Assembly (NCBI GenBank): GCA_900769875.1 | Contig: CAAGII010000016.1 | Location: 19,950-83,949 of the forward strand | Reading direction: 5' to 3' | DNA: 64,000 nucleotides | From: Clostridia bacterium | GTDB lineage: Bacteria; Bacillota; Clostridia; Christensenellales; Aristaeellaceae | In this document: positions 1 to 10,036 of the stretch, piece after piece | Layout of the letters: each line of letters begins with the position of its first letter | Position numbering within the stretch: the stretch's first letter is position 1 | The notes under the pieces: model-generated | Seen by the model: the letters and a program-made list of their open reading frames with translations, nothing else | What the model was told of the DNA's origin: nothing | Database searches by the model: none | Translations under genes and position numbers: made by a program

Positions 1-462
1 GGACTTGATGTAGTTCAGATCCTTGTCCACCATGACGACGCGGTAGTTCTGCGTATCGGCAATGTAGAGATTGCCGTCCGCGTCCACGCTCAGGTCGCTG
101 GGACTGTTGAGGGTCGCGGGCTCCACGCCCTTGAGCTCCCTGATTTCACGTACGAGGGTGAATACGCCCCCCTCGCGCGTCAGCTGAAGAATACGGTTGT
201 TGCCCGTATCGCAGATGTACAGGTCATTCCCGCGCACAAACAGGCTTTCCGGCTTACGCATCGGCGTGGTCAGCCCCAGATTGGCGCTATCCAGCACACA
301 GTCCACACGGTAAGCGTCCGGCGAATGACGGACGTCGCCCCAGTAGTCGTAATTGTATGTGGATGTTTGGGAAAAACCGTCCTCCACCGCGAACGCGCAG
401 CCCGTGCTCATGATCGCCATGAGCAGCAGCAGCGCCACGATGGGCTTCAAAGCTCTCTTCAC
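1..462 (-). CDS. Secreted NHL-repeat protein, N-terminal part (3' end outside window)
   Basis: The 154 visible residues begin at a GTG codon that sits 10 bases after a GGGAGG ribosome site; no in-frame ATG fits as well. A basic, hydrophobic signal sequence of about 25 residues ends in AFA before VEDG (signal peptidase I type). A Cys in STGC precedes it, so a lipoprotein cannot be fully excluded. Two NHL-type repeats follow, with the motifs ICDTGNNRILQL and IADTQNYRVVMV, each preceded by a Pro-x-x-Leu/Asp-V segment. NHL repeats form beta-propellers that bind partners or ligands. The gene lies 31 bases after the second sugar permease and is probably its co-transcribed neighbour. Its role in uptake is unknown; an extracellular ligand- or cell-wall-associated propeller is inference. 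The stop codon is beyond base 1. Confidence 0.82.
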   Translation of the reverse strand, partial: MKRALKPIVALLLLMAIMSTGCAFAVEDGFSQTSTYNYDYWGDVRHSPDAYRVDCVLDSANLGLTTPMRKPESLFVRGNDLYICDTGNNRILQLTREGGVFTLVREIRELKGVEPATLNSPSDLSVDADGNLYIADTQNYRVVMVDKDLNYIKS

Positions 463-493
463 GGTTCTTGTCCCTCCCTTTGTTCGTCGTTGC

Positions 494-1441
494 TTAGTCC
501 TTCAGACCGGAGCTGGCCATGGTTTCGAGTATCTGGCTCTGGGAAGCGATGAAGATGATGATGGGTACCATGATCACAATCACGGTGACCGCCGCAGCCT
601 GACCCGCGCGGGCAACGCCGCCGTTCTGAATCTGCTGCAGAGCGTACACAAGCGTCTTTTTCGCTTCGGAGTACAGCACCGTCGAGGCCTTGGCGTTCCA
701 CAGGCTCTGCACAGAGAAGATGACCACCGTCAGCCATGCGGGCTTGACGTTGGGCATGACAATCTGCCAGAAGATGCGCATTTCGCCGGCGCCGTCGATC
801 TTTGCCGCTTCAATCAGCGACAGGGGGATGCTTTCCATGAACTGCTTCATCAGGAACAGTCCGATGGGCGCCGCGAACGCGGGCAGAATCACAGCCCAGT
901 GCGTATCCACGATGCCGATGCGGCTCATGATGATGTAGTTCGGGATACCCGTTACATAGCCGTTGAACATCAGGGCGGTGACAACCACGCCAAAGAACAG
1001 CTTGCCGCCGGGGAAATCATACTTCGCCAGCACGAAGGCCGCCATGGAGGCGATAATCACATGCCCGAGGGTGCCGACAAAGGTGATGATGATCGTATTG
1101 AAGAAGTAGCGGGAGAACGGCACCCAGCTCTGGCCCATGGTTACGAACAGGTCGGAGAAGTTGGACAGGGTGGGATGCTGCGGGAACACCGTGGGCGGGA
1201 AGCGGAACAGCTCGTCCAGCGGCTTGAGGGCGGAGGAGACGGAGAACACCAGCGGGAACACCATCGCCACGGCGACGATGAGCAGCATGATGTAGATGCC
1301 GATGTCGCCCGCAATGGAGCGGTTGGGCTTGCGGCGGTGCGCGATGCTGGTGGGCCGCTGCTGCCTTTCAAGGCGCCTTTGAGCCTTCAGCTCTGCCTTG
1401 TCCACCTTGGGGGCTTTGATATTGACAGTCATATTGCTCAT
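494..1441 (-). CDS. Carbohydrate ABC transporter permease, MalG type
   Basis: A 315-residue inner-membrane permease with about six membrane segments after a basic N-terminal tail of some 45 residues. The cytoplasmic EAA loop, which docks the ATPase, is visible as IEAAKIDGAGEMRIFWQIVMP in the second half. Length and layout match the CUT1 MalG/LplC/YtcP permeases. Its ATG overlaps the TGA of the MalF-type permease (ATGA), which implies translational coupling. No nucleotide-binding subunit is encoded in the visible operon, so a shared MsmX-type ATPase encoded elsewhere is likely (inference from CUT1 systems of Bacillota). The substrate is probably an oligosaccharide containing beta-galactosyl units because a GH42 enzyme is adjacent, but that rests on context only. 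Confidence 0.93.
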   Translation of the reverse strand: MSNMTVNIKAPKVDKAELKAQRRLERQQRPTSIAHRRKPNRSIAGDIGIYIMLLIVAVAMVFPLVFSVSSALKPLDELFRFPPTVFPQHPTLSNFSDLFVTMGQSWVPFSRYFFNTIIITFVGTLGHVIIASMAAFVLAKYDFPGGKLFFGVVVTALMFNGYVTGIPNYIIMSRIGIVDTHWAVILPAFAAPIGLFLMKQFMESIPLSLIEAAKIDGAGEMRIFWQIVMPNVKPAWLTVVIFSVQSLWNAKASTVLYSEAKKTLVYALQQIQNGGVARAGQAAAVTVIVIMVPIIIFIASQSQILETMASSGLKD

Positions 1442-2382
1442 GTGCCCACCTTCCTCAGCGCGGACTGAATCAGCTTATTGCACAGAATCATCACCAGGAA
1501 CAGGAGCGTTGCAATAGCGGATGCGTAGCCCATTTCAAATCGGGAATAACCATAGTCGAACAGGTGCGTCACCACGGTACGCGCGGCATAGTCGGTACTG
1601 GGGTAGCCTGCCAGCGCCATGGTCACATCGCACACGCCGAAGGACTGGGTGATGGCCATCACGGCGCCGAACATCAGCATGGGCTTCATGCTGGGCAGCG
1701 TGATGAAGTACAGCTCCTGCCAGCGGTTGCGGATGCCGTCCACGTAGCCGGCCTCGTACATGGAGCGGTCAACGCCCTGCAGACCTGCGACGAAGGAGAG
1801 GAAGCCGGTGCCCATGCTCATCCACAGAATCACGAGGATACACACGGGCAGGATGTAATCGGGGTTGGTCAGCCACAGGATGGGCGCGTCGATGAAGCCC
1901 CAGTTCAGCAGATTGGCGTTGAGGTAGCCGTAGGCGTCGCCGCGGAAGATGATGCCGAAGATATAGAAGGCGTTCGATGCGATGGACGGCGCGTAGAAGA
2001 CCACCACTGCCAGCGTGCGCAGCCAGCGGGGCAACTCGTTGATGAACCATGCGAAGATGAAGGAAAGCATGTAGCCGATCGGGCCCGTCACCACGGCGAT
2101 GACGAAGGTGTTCTTCACGGCGGTCAGGAAGATTTCATCCTGCAGGATGAGGTTGATGTAGTTGGCGAAGCCCACATAGCGCGGAGGCTCCAGAATATTG
2201 TAGTAGGTAAAGCTGAAGAAGATGGAAGTGAACATCGGCAGGATGACGAAGGTGAAGAACAGCAGCGCGTAGGGCGCAAGGAATGCGTAGCAGGTTTTCA
2301 TCTTTCGGGCCTTCTGCCATGCATAGCGCGCCTGCTCGCGCTTAATGCTTGAATACTCTTTGATCAGACTCATTCCGTTCAC
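1438..2382 (-). CDS. Carbohydrate ABC transporter permease, MalF/LplB type
   Basis: A 314-residue permease with six predicted membrane segments, the partner of the MalG-type permease that it overlaps by four bases. The EAA loop is YEAGYVDGIRNRWQELYFITLP, close to the consensus EAA-G-I-LP. The extra long N-terminal periplasmic loop of enterobacterial MalF is absent, as usual in LplB/UgpA-type proteins. It begins one base after the stop of the large solute-binding protein, so the three genes form one tight operon driven from a strong promoter near 5,500. Together the two permeases form the membrane channel of the importer. Confidence 0.93.
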   Translation of the reverse strand: MNGMSLIKEYSSIKREQARYAWQKARKMKTCYAFLAPYALLFFTFVILPMFTSIFFSFTYYNILEPPRYVGFANYINLILQDEIFLTAVKNTFVIAVVTGPIGYMLSFIFAWFINELPRWLRTLAVVVFYAPSIASNAFYIFGIIFRGDAYGYLNANLLNWGFIDAPILWLTNPDYILPVCILVILWMSMGTGFLSFVAGLQGVDRSMYEAGYVDGIRNRWQELYFITLPSMKPMLMFGAVMAITQSFGVCDVTMALAGYPSTDYAARTVVTHLFDYGYSRFEMGYASAIATLLFLVMILCNKLIQSALRKVGT

Positions 2383-2383
2383 C

Positions 2384-5302
2384 TCATTCCACTGCCAAAC
2401 CGAATTCGGTTCTCTTCTTGGTTATCTCTTCGTTGATGGTGCGCGTGTAATCAAGCAGGTTCTCGCGCGGGTCCGTCTTTTCATTGATGACCTTGCGCAC
2501 CGCGTTGATCATATGCCACTGGGTGTAGTAGCCGCCGGCGATCTCGCGGAAGCCAACCGTGTGCTTGCGCTGCTCGCTGAGCACGTCGATCTGCTCCGCG
2601 CTCCAGGCCAGCTGGGTGAAGGCATTGATGTTCGCGGTGGCGTAGCGTGCGGAGGCGCCCAGCACGCTTTCGATCTCACGGCCGAAGCGAACCTGCGATT
2701 CAGCGGATACCCACCACTTCATGAACTCCCAGCCGTTCTTCTTGATCAGCTCGTTGTCGGTGGAGACCATCATGCAGGTCGCGCCCTGGCTGTGCACCGA
2801 GCGATCCACGATGGTGCTATCCTCGCCCTTGCGCACCGTGCCGGGCACAAGGGTGAAGTCCCACAATCCGCGGATTTCGGGCGCGGACACCATGAGGGTG
2901 TTGTAGGTGGAGTAATCCACGATGCCCAGCGGCATCTCGCCCGAACGGAAGCGGCTGACAAAGTCGAACACCGTCGGCAGACCATAGTCATTGTAGAGCG
3001 CCGTGTAGAACTTGAACGCCGACACGCCGCTCTCGCTGTCAATCACCGTGCGGGTCGCCCTGTCGTTGTAGATGGCGCCGCCGTTCTGGTAGATCAGCGT
3101 GTAGTAGATGCTCAGGTTCGGCATGGTGTAGTCGGGGTACGGAATACCCACGGACAGGTTATTGCCCTGAATGGTGGGCAGCGCCGCGATCAGATCGTCC
3201 CAGGTCTTGGGCACGGAAACGCCCAGCTCGTCAAGCACGTCCTTGCGGTAGAACAGCACGTTGAAGGTCTGCGTCTCGGGCAGCGCGTACAGCTCGTTCA
3301 CGCCGTCCTCGTCCAGGTCGAGCGTCATGGCCGCGTAGGCGCTTGGCAGGAAGTCGCGAAGCACCTCCTCGCAGTCCTCAAACTGGCGAAGATCCTCCGC
3401 CGCGCCGCGCAGCGCGTAGTTGACGGGATTCCACGTGTCGGTCGACACCACAAGGTCAGGGCCGTTGCCCGCGACCACCGCGCCCAGCAGGGCAGAGGGA
3501 TCGACCAGCTTCACGTTGACCTTGATGCCGGTTTTGGGCGTAAAGGTATCGTCGATCATGGTCTTGAGGATGGTGCTCTGGTCGCGGCCGGTCATGATCC
3601 ACACCTCGAGCACGTCATCCGTGCCGGCGTACACGTCACCCAGCATGTCGTAATCCACAAAGAACGAGGCAATGCAGGATTTGAGCTCATGCAGCACGCC
3701 GTCCAGGAAGGTTTCGCGCTCGCCCTTGACAGTCGCGTTCTCGCCGGAGACCACAATGTAGTCGATATCCAGCTTGGTTTCGCTCAGGTTCTGCATGGCG
3801 GTACCGAGGGAGGTAATGTTGTCCTTGAAGTTGGTGAAGGAGCGGGTAATGCGGTCGTTGTTCTCGACAAACTGCTCCAGCTGCACCGCCAGCGTCTGTG
3901 CCACGGCGATGCGGTCGCCCTTCTGACCGGTGCATTCCACGGTGCGGTCAACCAGCTGATAGAGACGCTTGCTCTCCATGTCCATGGCCTCGATCACCTC
4001 GGGATACACGCCCGCGATGTTGTAGTCACGGAAGGCGTCGGGATTCACGCCGGTCAGGATCAGAATCCTGCGGTAAATCTGGTTGAGACGGTAGATGGAG
4101 TCCTGCATTTCCTCCAGAATACCGCCCATCTCGCCCAGCGTCGCCTCCAGGCGGACGGTGTGCTCGCCCCGGGTCAGGTAGAAGCGATAGGGCGTGCCCT
4201 TTTCGTCCGAAAGGGTCAGCATATTCCACGCGTTCCTGTAGAGGAAGGCGATGGACTGCATCTCGTCAAAGGGGATCTCGCCGTCGATGTACAATGTGCG
4301 GCAGGACAGACCGCCGCGCTGGTAATTCTGGCGCCCCTTGAGGGTGATGTTGTAGTAGCCGTCCTCCGGCACGGTGATTTTCCACTCGATCCACTGCCCG
4401 GGATTGTTCCACGCGGTGCCGCCAATGTAGTTGAGCAGCGTGCGGGTCACGTCGTTGGGCACGGTGGCGGCGGAGGAGCGGTCATACTTGGCGTAGAGCG
4501 ACGGCGAGGAGCGCAGCATCGAATCCTCGCCCTGCACAGTCTGCACATAGCTCTTCGCGCTTTCGCTCATGGTCGCCGCGGGCTGCGAGGCGCGATAGGT
4601 CTCGTAGCTGTCCAGGCGGCGCACCGGCTTGAGCGTCAGGCTGCCGATCTCCATGGGCTCGTTGATCGCCTGCAGGGCGATGGTGTTCTCGCCCGCTTCA
4701 AAATAGAAGCAGTACGGCTGCACGCTGTAGCCCATGGAGTCACGCAGGTACGCCGTCTGCCAGTCGAACACCTCCACCTGGGAGGGGCGGATCTGGTTGC
4801 CCTGGTTGTCCGTGCGCACCTCGCCGCCGTCCGTCCACAGACGCGAAAAAAGCAGCGTATCCGCACCTGAGAAGGGCAGCTCGCCGTTAATCAGGAACTT
4901 TCGCTCGATATCCACGCCGCGCGAAGCGACCGTGTAGTAGCTCAGCTCGATCTGATACAGACCGGACTGCGGGATTTGAACCGTCCATTCGGCGGTCGAA
5001 TGGCTGTCCGTAAACAAAACAGACGTCCCGTCGTCAAGGCTTCGCACCTCCACGCCGTCCGCCGTCCTGGCTGACAGTACGTCAACCGCTACGCTCTCCG
5101 TAGCCGAGAGCGCGTCCTGATGCGCGGCAAGATACTGGGTATAGGTGTTCTCACGCCCAAGGCCAGAGACCTCCCTGTCCAGATCGACGCCCGCATATTT
5201 GTCATGATAGTTGTCGCTGCCGCCGGAGAGCAGCAGCCACAGGCCGAATACCAGCACACAGCACACAAAGGTCAGCAGTGTGCGCACCCACCTCTTTTTC
5301 AT
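2384..5302 (-). CDS. Very large extracellular solute-binding protein with two N-terminal carbohydrate-binding-like domains
   Basis: I start at the ATG of MKKRWVRTLL (972 residues); an ATG 12 bases upstream overlaps the AAAGGAGGT ribosome site. A membrane or signal segment covers about residues 7-28. Two beta-sandwich-like modules follow, roughly residues 75-220 and 255-400, with parallel phrasing (WTVQIPQSGLYQIELSY and WKITVPEDGYYNITLKG, each followed by an INGE/IDGE-PF strand). A helical linker (about 400-545) precedes a type-1 solute-binding domain (about 550-950) with the hallmark segments GPDLVVSTDTW, LYALPETQTFNVLFYRKDVL and MGLGI-like hinge text. Ordinary binding proteins are 420-550 residues, so this is twice normal size. 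It heads the operon with the two permeases. The N-terminal modules may capture polymer at the cell surface (inference). It has no lipobox and is probably anchored by its N-terminal segment. Confidence 0.88.
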   Translation of the reverse strand: MKKRWVRTLLTFVCCVLVFGLWLLLSGGSDNYHDKYAGVDLDREVSGLGRENTYTQYLAAHQDALSATESVAVDVLSARTADGVEVRSLDDGTSVLFTDSHSTAEWTVQIPQSGLYQIELSYYTVASRGVDIERKFLINGELPFSGADTLLFSRLWTDGGEVRTDNQGNQIRPSQVEVFDWQTAYLRDSMGYSVQPYCFYFEAGENTIALQAINEPMEIGSLTLKPVRRLDSYETYRASQPAATMSESAKSYVQTVQGEDSMLRSSPSLYAKYDRSSAATVPNDVTRTLLNYIGGTAWNNPGQWIEWKITVPEDGYYNITLKGRQNYQRGGLSCRTLYIDGEIPFDEMQSIAFLYRNAWNMLTLSDEKGTPYRFYLTRGEHTVRLEATLGEMGGILEEMQDSIYRLNQIYRRILILTGVNPDAFRDYNIAGVYPEVIEAMDMESKRLYQLVDRTVECTGQKGDRIAVAQTLAVQLEQFVENNDRITRSFTNFKDNITSLGTAMQNLSETKLDIDYIVVSGENATVKGERETFLDGVLHELKSCIASFFVDYDMLGDVYAGTDDVLEVWIMTGRDQSTILKTMIDDTFTPKTGIKVNVKLVDPSALLGAVVAGNGPDLVVSTDTWNPVNYALRGAAEDLRQFEDCEEVLRDFLPSAYAAMTLDLDEDGVNELYALPETQTFNVLFYRKDVLDELGVSVPKTWDDLIAALPTIQGNNLSVGIPYPDYTMPNLSIYYTLIYQNGGAIYNDRATRTVIDSESGVSAFKFYTALYNDYGLPTVFDFVSRFRSGEMPLGIVDYSTYNTLMVSAPEIRGLWDFTLVPGTVRKGEDSTIVDRSVHSQGATCMMVSTDNELIKKNGWEFMKWWVSAESQVRFGREIESVLGASARYATANINAFTQLAWSAEQIDVLSEQRKHTVGFREIAGGYYTQWHMINAVRKVINEKTDPRENLLDYTRTINEEITKKRTEFGLAVE

Positions 5303-5362
5303 GTAAGCGGTCATACCTCCTTTGAATGTGGCTGTGAACTTCCCTGCCGGGCGACTGCCCAC

Positions 5363-5376
5363 TCAAACGTTTTCGA
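5363..5376. promoter_or_regulatory. Candidate LacI-family or cre-like operator
   Basis: TCAAACGTTTTCGA has an eight-base palindromic core AAACGTTT with near-symmetric flanks, similar in style to LacI/CcpA family operators that carry a central CG. It lies downstream of the promoter, in the leader of the solute-binding protein gene, where a bound repressor could block elongation. No regulator gene is adjacent. Assignment rests on pattern only. Confidence 0.35.
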
Positions 5377-5491
5377 TCGAAAGCGCATTGAAAAGCCAGG
5401 ACCAAGGCAGGCTGATCCATCGAAATGAACACCTTCATTTTGATGAAACGGAATGTACGCACGCTCATCGCGGACGTATCATCTGTCCATT

Positions 5492-5520
5492 AGTATACCA
5501 TAGCGTCCATGCGCTGTCAA
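5492..5520 (-). promoter_or_regulatory. Sigma-A promoter of the sugar transporter operon
   Basis: On the minus strand TTGACA (5515-5520), a 17-base spacer and TATACT (5492-5497), with TGG before the -10 (extended -10). It points into the solute-binding protein gene. Confidence 0.85.
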
Positions 5521-5620
5521 TCAAACGAGCAGAATTTATCGTGCATTTTATACAGAAAATATTGAGTCTGTCTGTACGAAACGTGACTTTCGTCCGAAAT
5601 ACGGCCGAAAAACGCGATAA

Positions 5621-5646
5621 GGCGGGAACATCCGCATGTTCCCGCC
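5621..5646 (-). terminator. Terminator after the GH42 gene
   Basis: An 11-base-pair perfect stem (GGCGGGAACAT/ATGTTCCCGCC) with a four-base loop, followed on the minus strand by TTATCGCGTTTTT. It begins 20 bases after the stop codon. Confidence 0.75.
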
Positions 5647-5665
5647 CGACAGGCGCACCGCTCCG

Positions 5666-7714
<2,049 letters not shown>

Positions 7715-7761
7715 ATGAACGTCTTCCCCCTGTGCGCGGGATACTCCGCGCGTTTGCTTCC

Positions 7762-7790
7762 ATTATATAACAGCCCGGGAACCCTGTCAA
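7762..7790 (-). promoter_or_regulatory. Perfect sigma-A promoter of the GH42 gene
   Basis: Minus strand TTGACA (7785-7790), 17-base spacer, TATAAT (7762-7767). Both hexamers match the consensus exactly. A promoter this strong for a catabolic gene normally requires repression, but no clear operator overlaps it apart from the short CCCGGG in the spacer. Confidence 0.88.
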
Positions 7791-7805
7791 GCGCGTTCCT
7801 TCCCC

Positions 7806-7834
7806 TTGTGCTGAGCGACAATCTATGATAGAAT
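7806..7834 (+). promoter_or_regulatory. Candidate promoter of the diguanylate cyclase gene
   Basis: TTGTGC, 17 bases, TAGAAT, then a 5' leader of about 45 bases to the ATG. The -35 box is weak; an overlapping TACAAT (7834-7839) is an alternative -10. Confidence 0.45.
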
Positions 7835-7886
7835 ACAATAAGTTGGTCACGCAATACATTGGTATATGGGAGGTGGCGGGCAGTTG

Positions 7887-8981
7887 ATGAAGTATCCTTC
7901 GACCGGGGCCACCCTGCGCGATACGATTCGTCAGGGCCTGGCGCTTTTCAAGCCCCGGCCGGAAACGCCGGAGACCATCAACGCAGATATCCAGCTGAAA
8001 GTCATCGTGTCGCTGCTGATGGGCGCGGTTTCCTTCATCCTGACGGTCATGAACATCGTGAGCCGCAACTGGATCATGTGCGCCTCCACCGCGATTCTGG
8101 CGCTCTGCTTTCTGTCAAGCGCGGTGCTTTCGGGGCTTTTGAAAAAGCGGCGCGCCTCAGCCGTCCTGATGGCGATTGCCGTGGGCGTTACCTTTACGCT
8201 GTATGCGCTCTCCGGGGAGAACGAGGGCTTCGCCATCCTGTGGATCATCCTTGTGCCGCCCATCGCGCTCAACGCGCTGGGACTGCGCATCGGCACCCTC
8301 CTCAGTGCCTACTTTCAGGTGTTCCTGTCGCTGGTTTTCTATACGCCGCTCAGGAGTCATTTCATCGGCAGCTATACGGGAACGTTTCTGGTACGTTTCC
8401 CCGTGCTGTACCTCGCTGTGTTTATCGCCGCGCTGCTGCAAGCGCAGTGCATGGAGTTTTACTACCGCAAAACCCAGAGAATGGCCTACACCGATCTGAT
8501 GACCGGGCTTGCCAACCGCAGCCAGTTCGTGATGTACTGCGAGGAGATCGCAGCCAAGCGGAAGATGGACGGACTGCAGGTCATCGCCATTGATATCAAC
8601 GAGCTGAAGCAGGCAAACGATCATGTCGGGCACGACGCGGGCGATGAGCTGATCATCGGCGCGGCGTCCTGCATACGGAGCGCGTTTCAGGGAGCCTACG
8701 GTATCTGCCGCACCGGCGGCGACGAATTCATCGTATTCACCTACCAGCCCTGCGAGCAGGTCAAGGCGCAGATCGCCGCCCTCCGCAAACTGGCCTACGA
8801 ATGGAAGGGGCTGCGCATCAGTCAGCTGTCGCTTTCCATCGGGCACGCAAACCATGAGGATCACCCGTGCCACAACGTGCTGGAGCTGCTGCGCGAGGCG
8901 GATCAGTGCATGTACAGGGACAAGGATGCATACTATGACCACTGCGGCAGGGATCATCACCGCAGATCGACCGATGCATGA
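7887..8981 (+). CDS. Membrane diguanylate cyclase (GGDEF)
   Basis: 364 residues from the ATG of MKYPSTG, which lies 11 bases after GGGAGGTG; an upstream ATG at 7866 would swallow that ribosome site. Six or so hydrophobic segments between residues 38 and 190 form a MASE-like membrane sensor of unknown ligand. The C-terminal GGDEF domain starts at YTDLMTGLANR and contains the active site GGDEF at 277-281 plus the metal-binding DIN (about 246-248), so it should make cyclic di-GMP from two GTP. The position of the RxxD inhibitory site, five residues before GGDEF, reads QGAY, so product inhibition is probably missing. It stands alone between a divergent GH42 gene and a terminator. It is a possible source of c-di-GMP for the polysaccharide locus 19 kb away (inference). 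Confidence 0.9.
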   Translation: MKYPSTGATLRDTIRQGLALFKPRPETPETINADIQLKVIVSLLMGAVSFILTVMNIVSRNWIMCASTAILALCFLSSAVLSGLLKKRRASAVLMAIAVGVTFTLYALSGENEGFAILWIILVPPIALNALGLRIGTLLSAYFQVFLSLVFYTPLRSHFIGSYTGTFLVRFPVLYLAVFIAALLQAQCMEFYYRKTQRMAYTDLMTGLANRSQFVMYCEEIAAKRKMDGLQVIAIDINELKQANDHVGHDAGDELIIGAASCIRSAFQGAYGICRTGGDEFIVFTYQPCEQVKAQIAALRKLAYEWKGLRISQLSLSIGHANHEDHPCHNVLELLREADQCMYRDKDAYYDHCGRDHHRRSTDA

Positions 8982-8986
8982 AAAGC

Positions 8987-9020
8987 GCCTCCGCCATCGT
9001 TGAATGGGTGGAGGCTTTCT
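8987..9020 (+). terminator. Terminator after the diguanylate cyclase gene
   Basis: Stem GCCTCCGCC/GGTGGAGGC (nine pairs, one G-T) with an 11-base loop, followed by TTTCT. It lies six bases after the stop codon. Confidence 0.65.
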
Positions 9021-9045
9021 ACCAAATCAAGGAGTGTGAGCATTG

Positions 9046-9972
9046 ATGAAACGAATGGTTTCCCTGATTCTCTGCGCGGCGCTGCTGCTCTGTGCCGCGC
9101 CCGTGCTCGCAACAGGCGCGGAGCCGATCAGCTTTGCCGACCTTGCGAACATCAGCTTCTTCTTTTCCAGCGGTGTCGGCGCGTGGTACACGGAGCTGCA
9201 TGTGGATGAGCACGGCGCGTTCACCGGCGTACATCAGGACAGCGACATGGGCGACACCGAGGGCGGCTATCCGCTGGGTACCCTGTACCGCTGCAGCTTC
9301 CACGGTCAGCTGGCGATCGACCGCGTGGTGGACGAATATACCGTCGCGCTCAGCCTCGTTTCGCTGGAGGCGGACGAGGACGTGATCGGTATCGAGCAGG
9401 AGGAGGGCGTGCGCTACGTTCCGTCCGAGCCGTATGGCCTGACCGATACGCAGGAGCTGCTGCTCTACCTGCCGGGCACGCCGCTTGACCATCTGCCGCA
9501 GGGCTTCATGGATTGGATGCACAGCGCGCTGTACGGGTACGAGGGTACGACGCTCCCCTTCTTCGGGCTGTACAACCCGGGCGCGGAGACCGGCTTTGTC
9601 GGTGAAGAAATGCAGCAGCCCACGGACGCGGTGATCATCGGCGGTGCGGACGGGCCGACCTCGATTTTCCTCGCAGGCTCCATCTGGCAGACGGGCGGCG
9701 AATGGACGCTCCCTGAAAGCATGCTCATGGAGGGCGTGCCCGCCGAGGTGTTTGCCGCCGCCACCGCGCAGCTGACCGGGCTGACGCTCCATCCCGCCGC
9801 GCTGCTCGCCGTGCGCGACACGGGTGCCGTGGACTACTGCTATCTGTGCGAGAGGATTGATCCCGCGGCGGATACGCCCAAATCGCTATCGCTCGTCTAC
9901 GTCCACCAGGCGCTGAACGGAGACACCGCCATCACCGCCATCATGGACTTTCCATCCGTCGATTTGCAATAA
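9046..9972 (+). CDS. Secreted protein of unknown function with a GGADGPT motif
   Basis: 308 residues from the ATG 11 bases after AAGGAG; the TTG just before it is less likely. A signal peptide of about 23 residues (MKRMVSLILCAALLL, cleavage near VLATGA) predicts export. The mature part is acidic and mixed alpha/beta. Residues near 200-215 read VIIGGADGPTSIFLAG, which resembles the conserved GGADGPT segment of the beta subunit of sodium-pumping decarboxylases (OadB/GcdB/MmdB), yet the rest has no membrane helices and cannot be such a pump. No other family was recognised. It is flanked by terminators and is probably monocistronic. Confidence 0.75.
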   Translation: MKRMVSLILCAALLLCAAPVLATGAEPISFADLANISFFFSSGVGAWYTELHVDEHGAFTGVHQDSDMGDTEGGYPLGTLYRCSFHGQLAIDRVVDEYTVALSLVSLEADEDVIGIEQEEGVRYVPSEPYGLTDTQELLLYLPGTPLDHLPQGFMDWMHSALYGYEGTTLPFFGLYNPGAETGFVGEEMQQPTDAVIIGGADGPTSIFLAGSIWQTGGEWTLPESMLMEGVPAEVFAAATAQLTGLTLHPAALLAVRDTGAVDYCYLCERIDPAADTPKSLSLVYVHQALNGDTAITAIMDFPSVDLQ

Positions 9973-9993
9973 AAACCGGCGCTTGCACGCCGG
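9971..9993 (-). terminator. Terminator of the MATE gene
   Basis: Stem CCGGCG/CGCCGG with a six-base loop, followed on the minus strand by TTTTT. A second, weaker stem CAGCC/GGCTG with TTTT (about 10001-10027) could end the plus-strand gene. Confidence 0.7.
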
Positions 9994-10036
9994 CTCCGCA
10001 GCCTGTCGCATACCGCGGCGGGCTGTTTTGATGCGC

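Larger units (their letters stand above)
5303..5665. other. Intergenic region between GH42 gene and transporter operon
   Basis: 363 bases with no convincing gene. It contains, from right to left, the GH42 terminator (5621-5646), an inverted repeat ACGAAA-N6-TTTCGT (5576-5593), the consensus promoter of the transporter operon (5492-5520), a small inverted repeat TTCAT-TTTG-ATGAA (about 5433-5446) and a LacI-operator-like TCAAACGTTTTCGA (5363-5376) in the leader. The leader is about 180 bases long. Short translated frames here lack ribosome sites and look spurious. Confidence 0.7.

Noticed and set aside
2345..4870. An 841-codon open frame on the plus strand
   Set aside because: It is antisense to the solute-binding protein; the composition is His/Val/Arg-rich and no signal or domain is visible.
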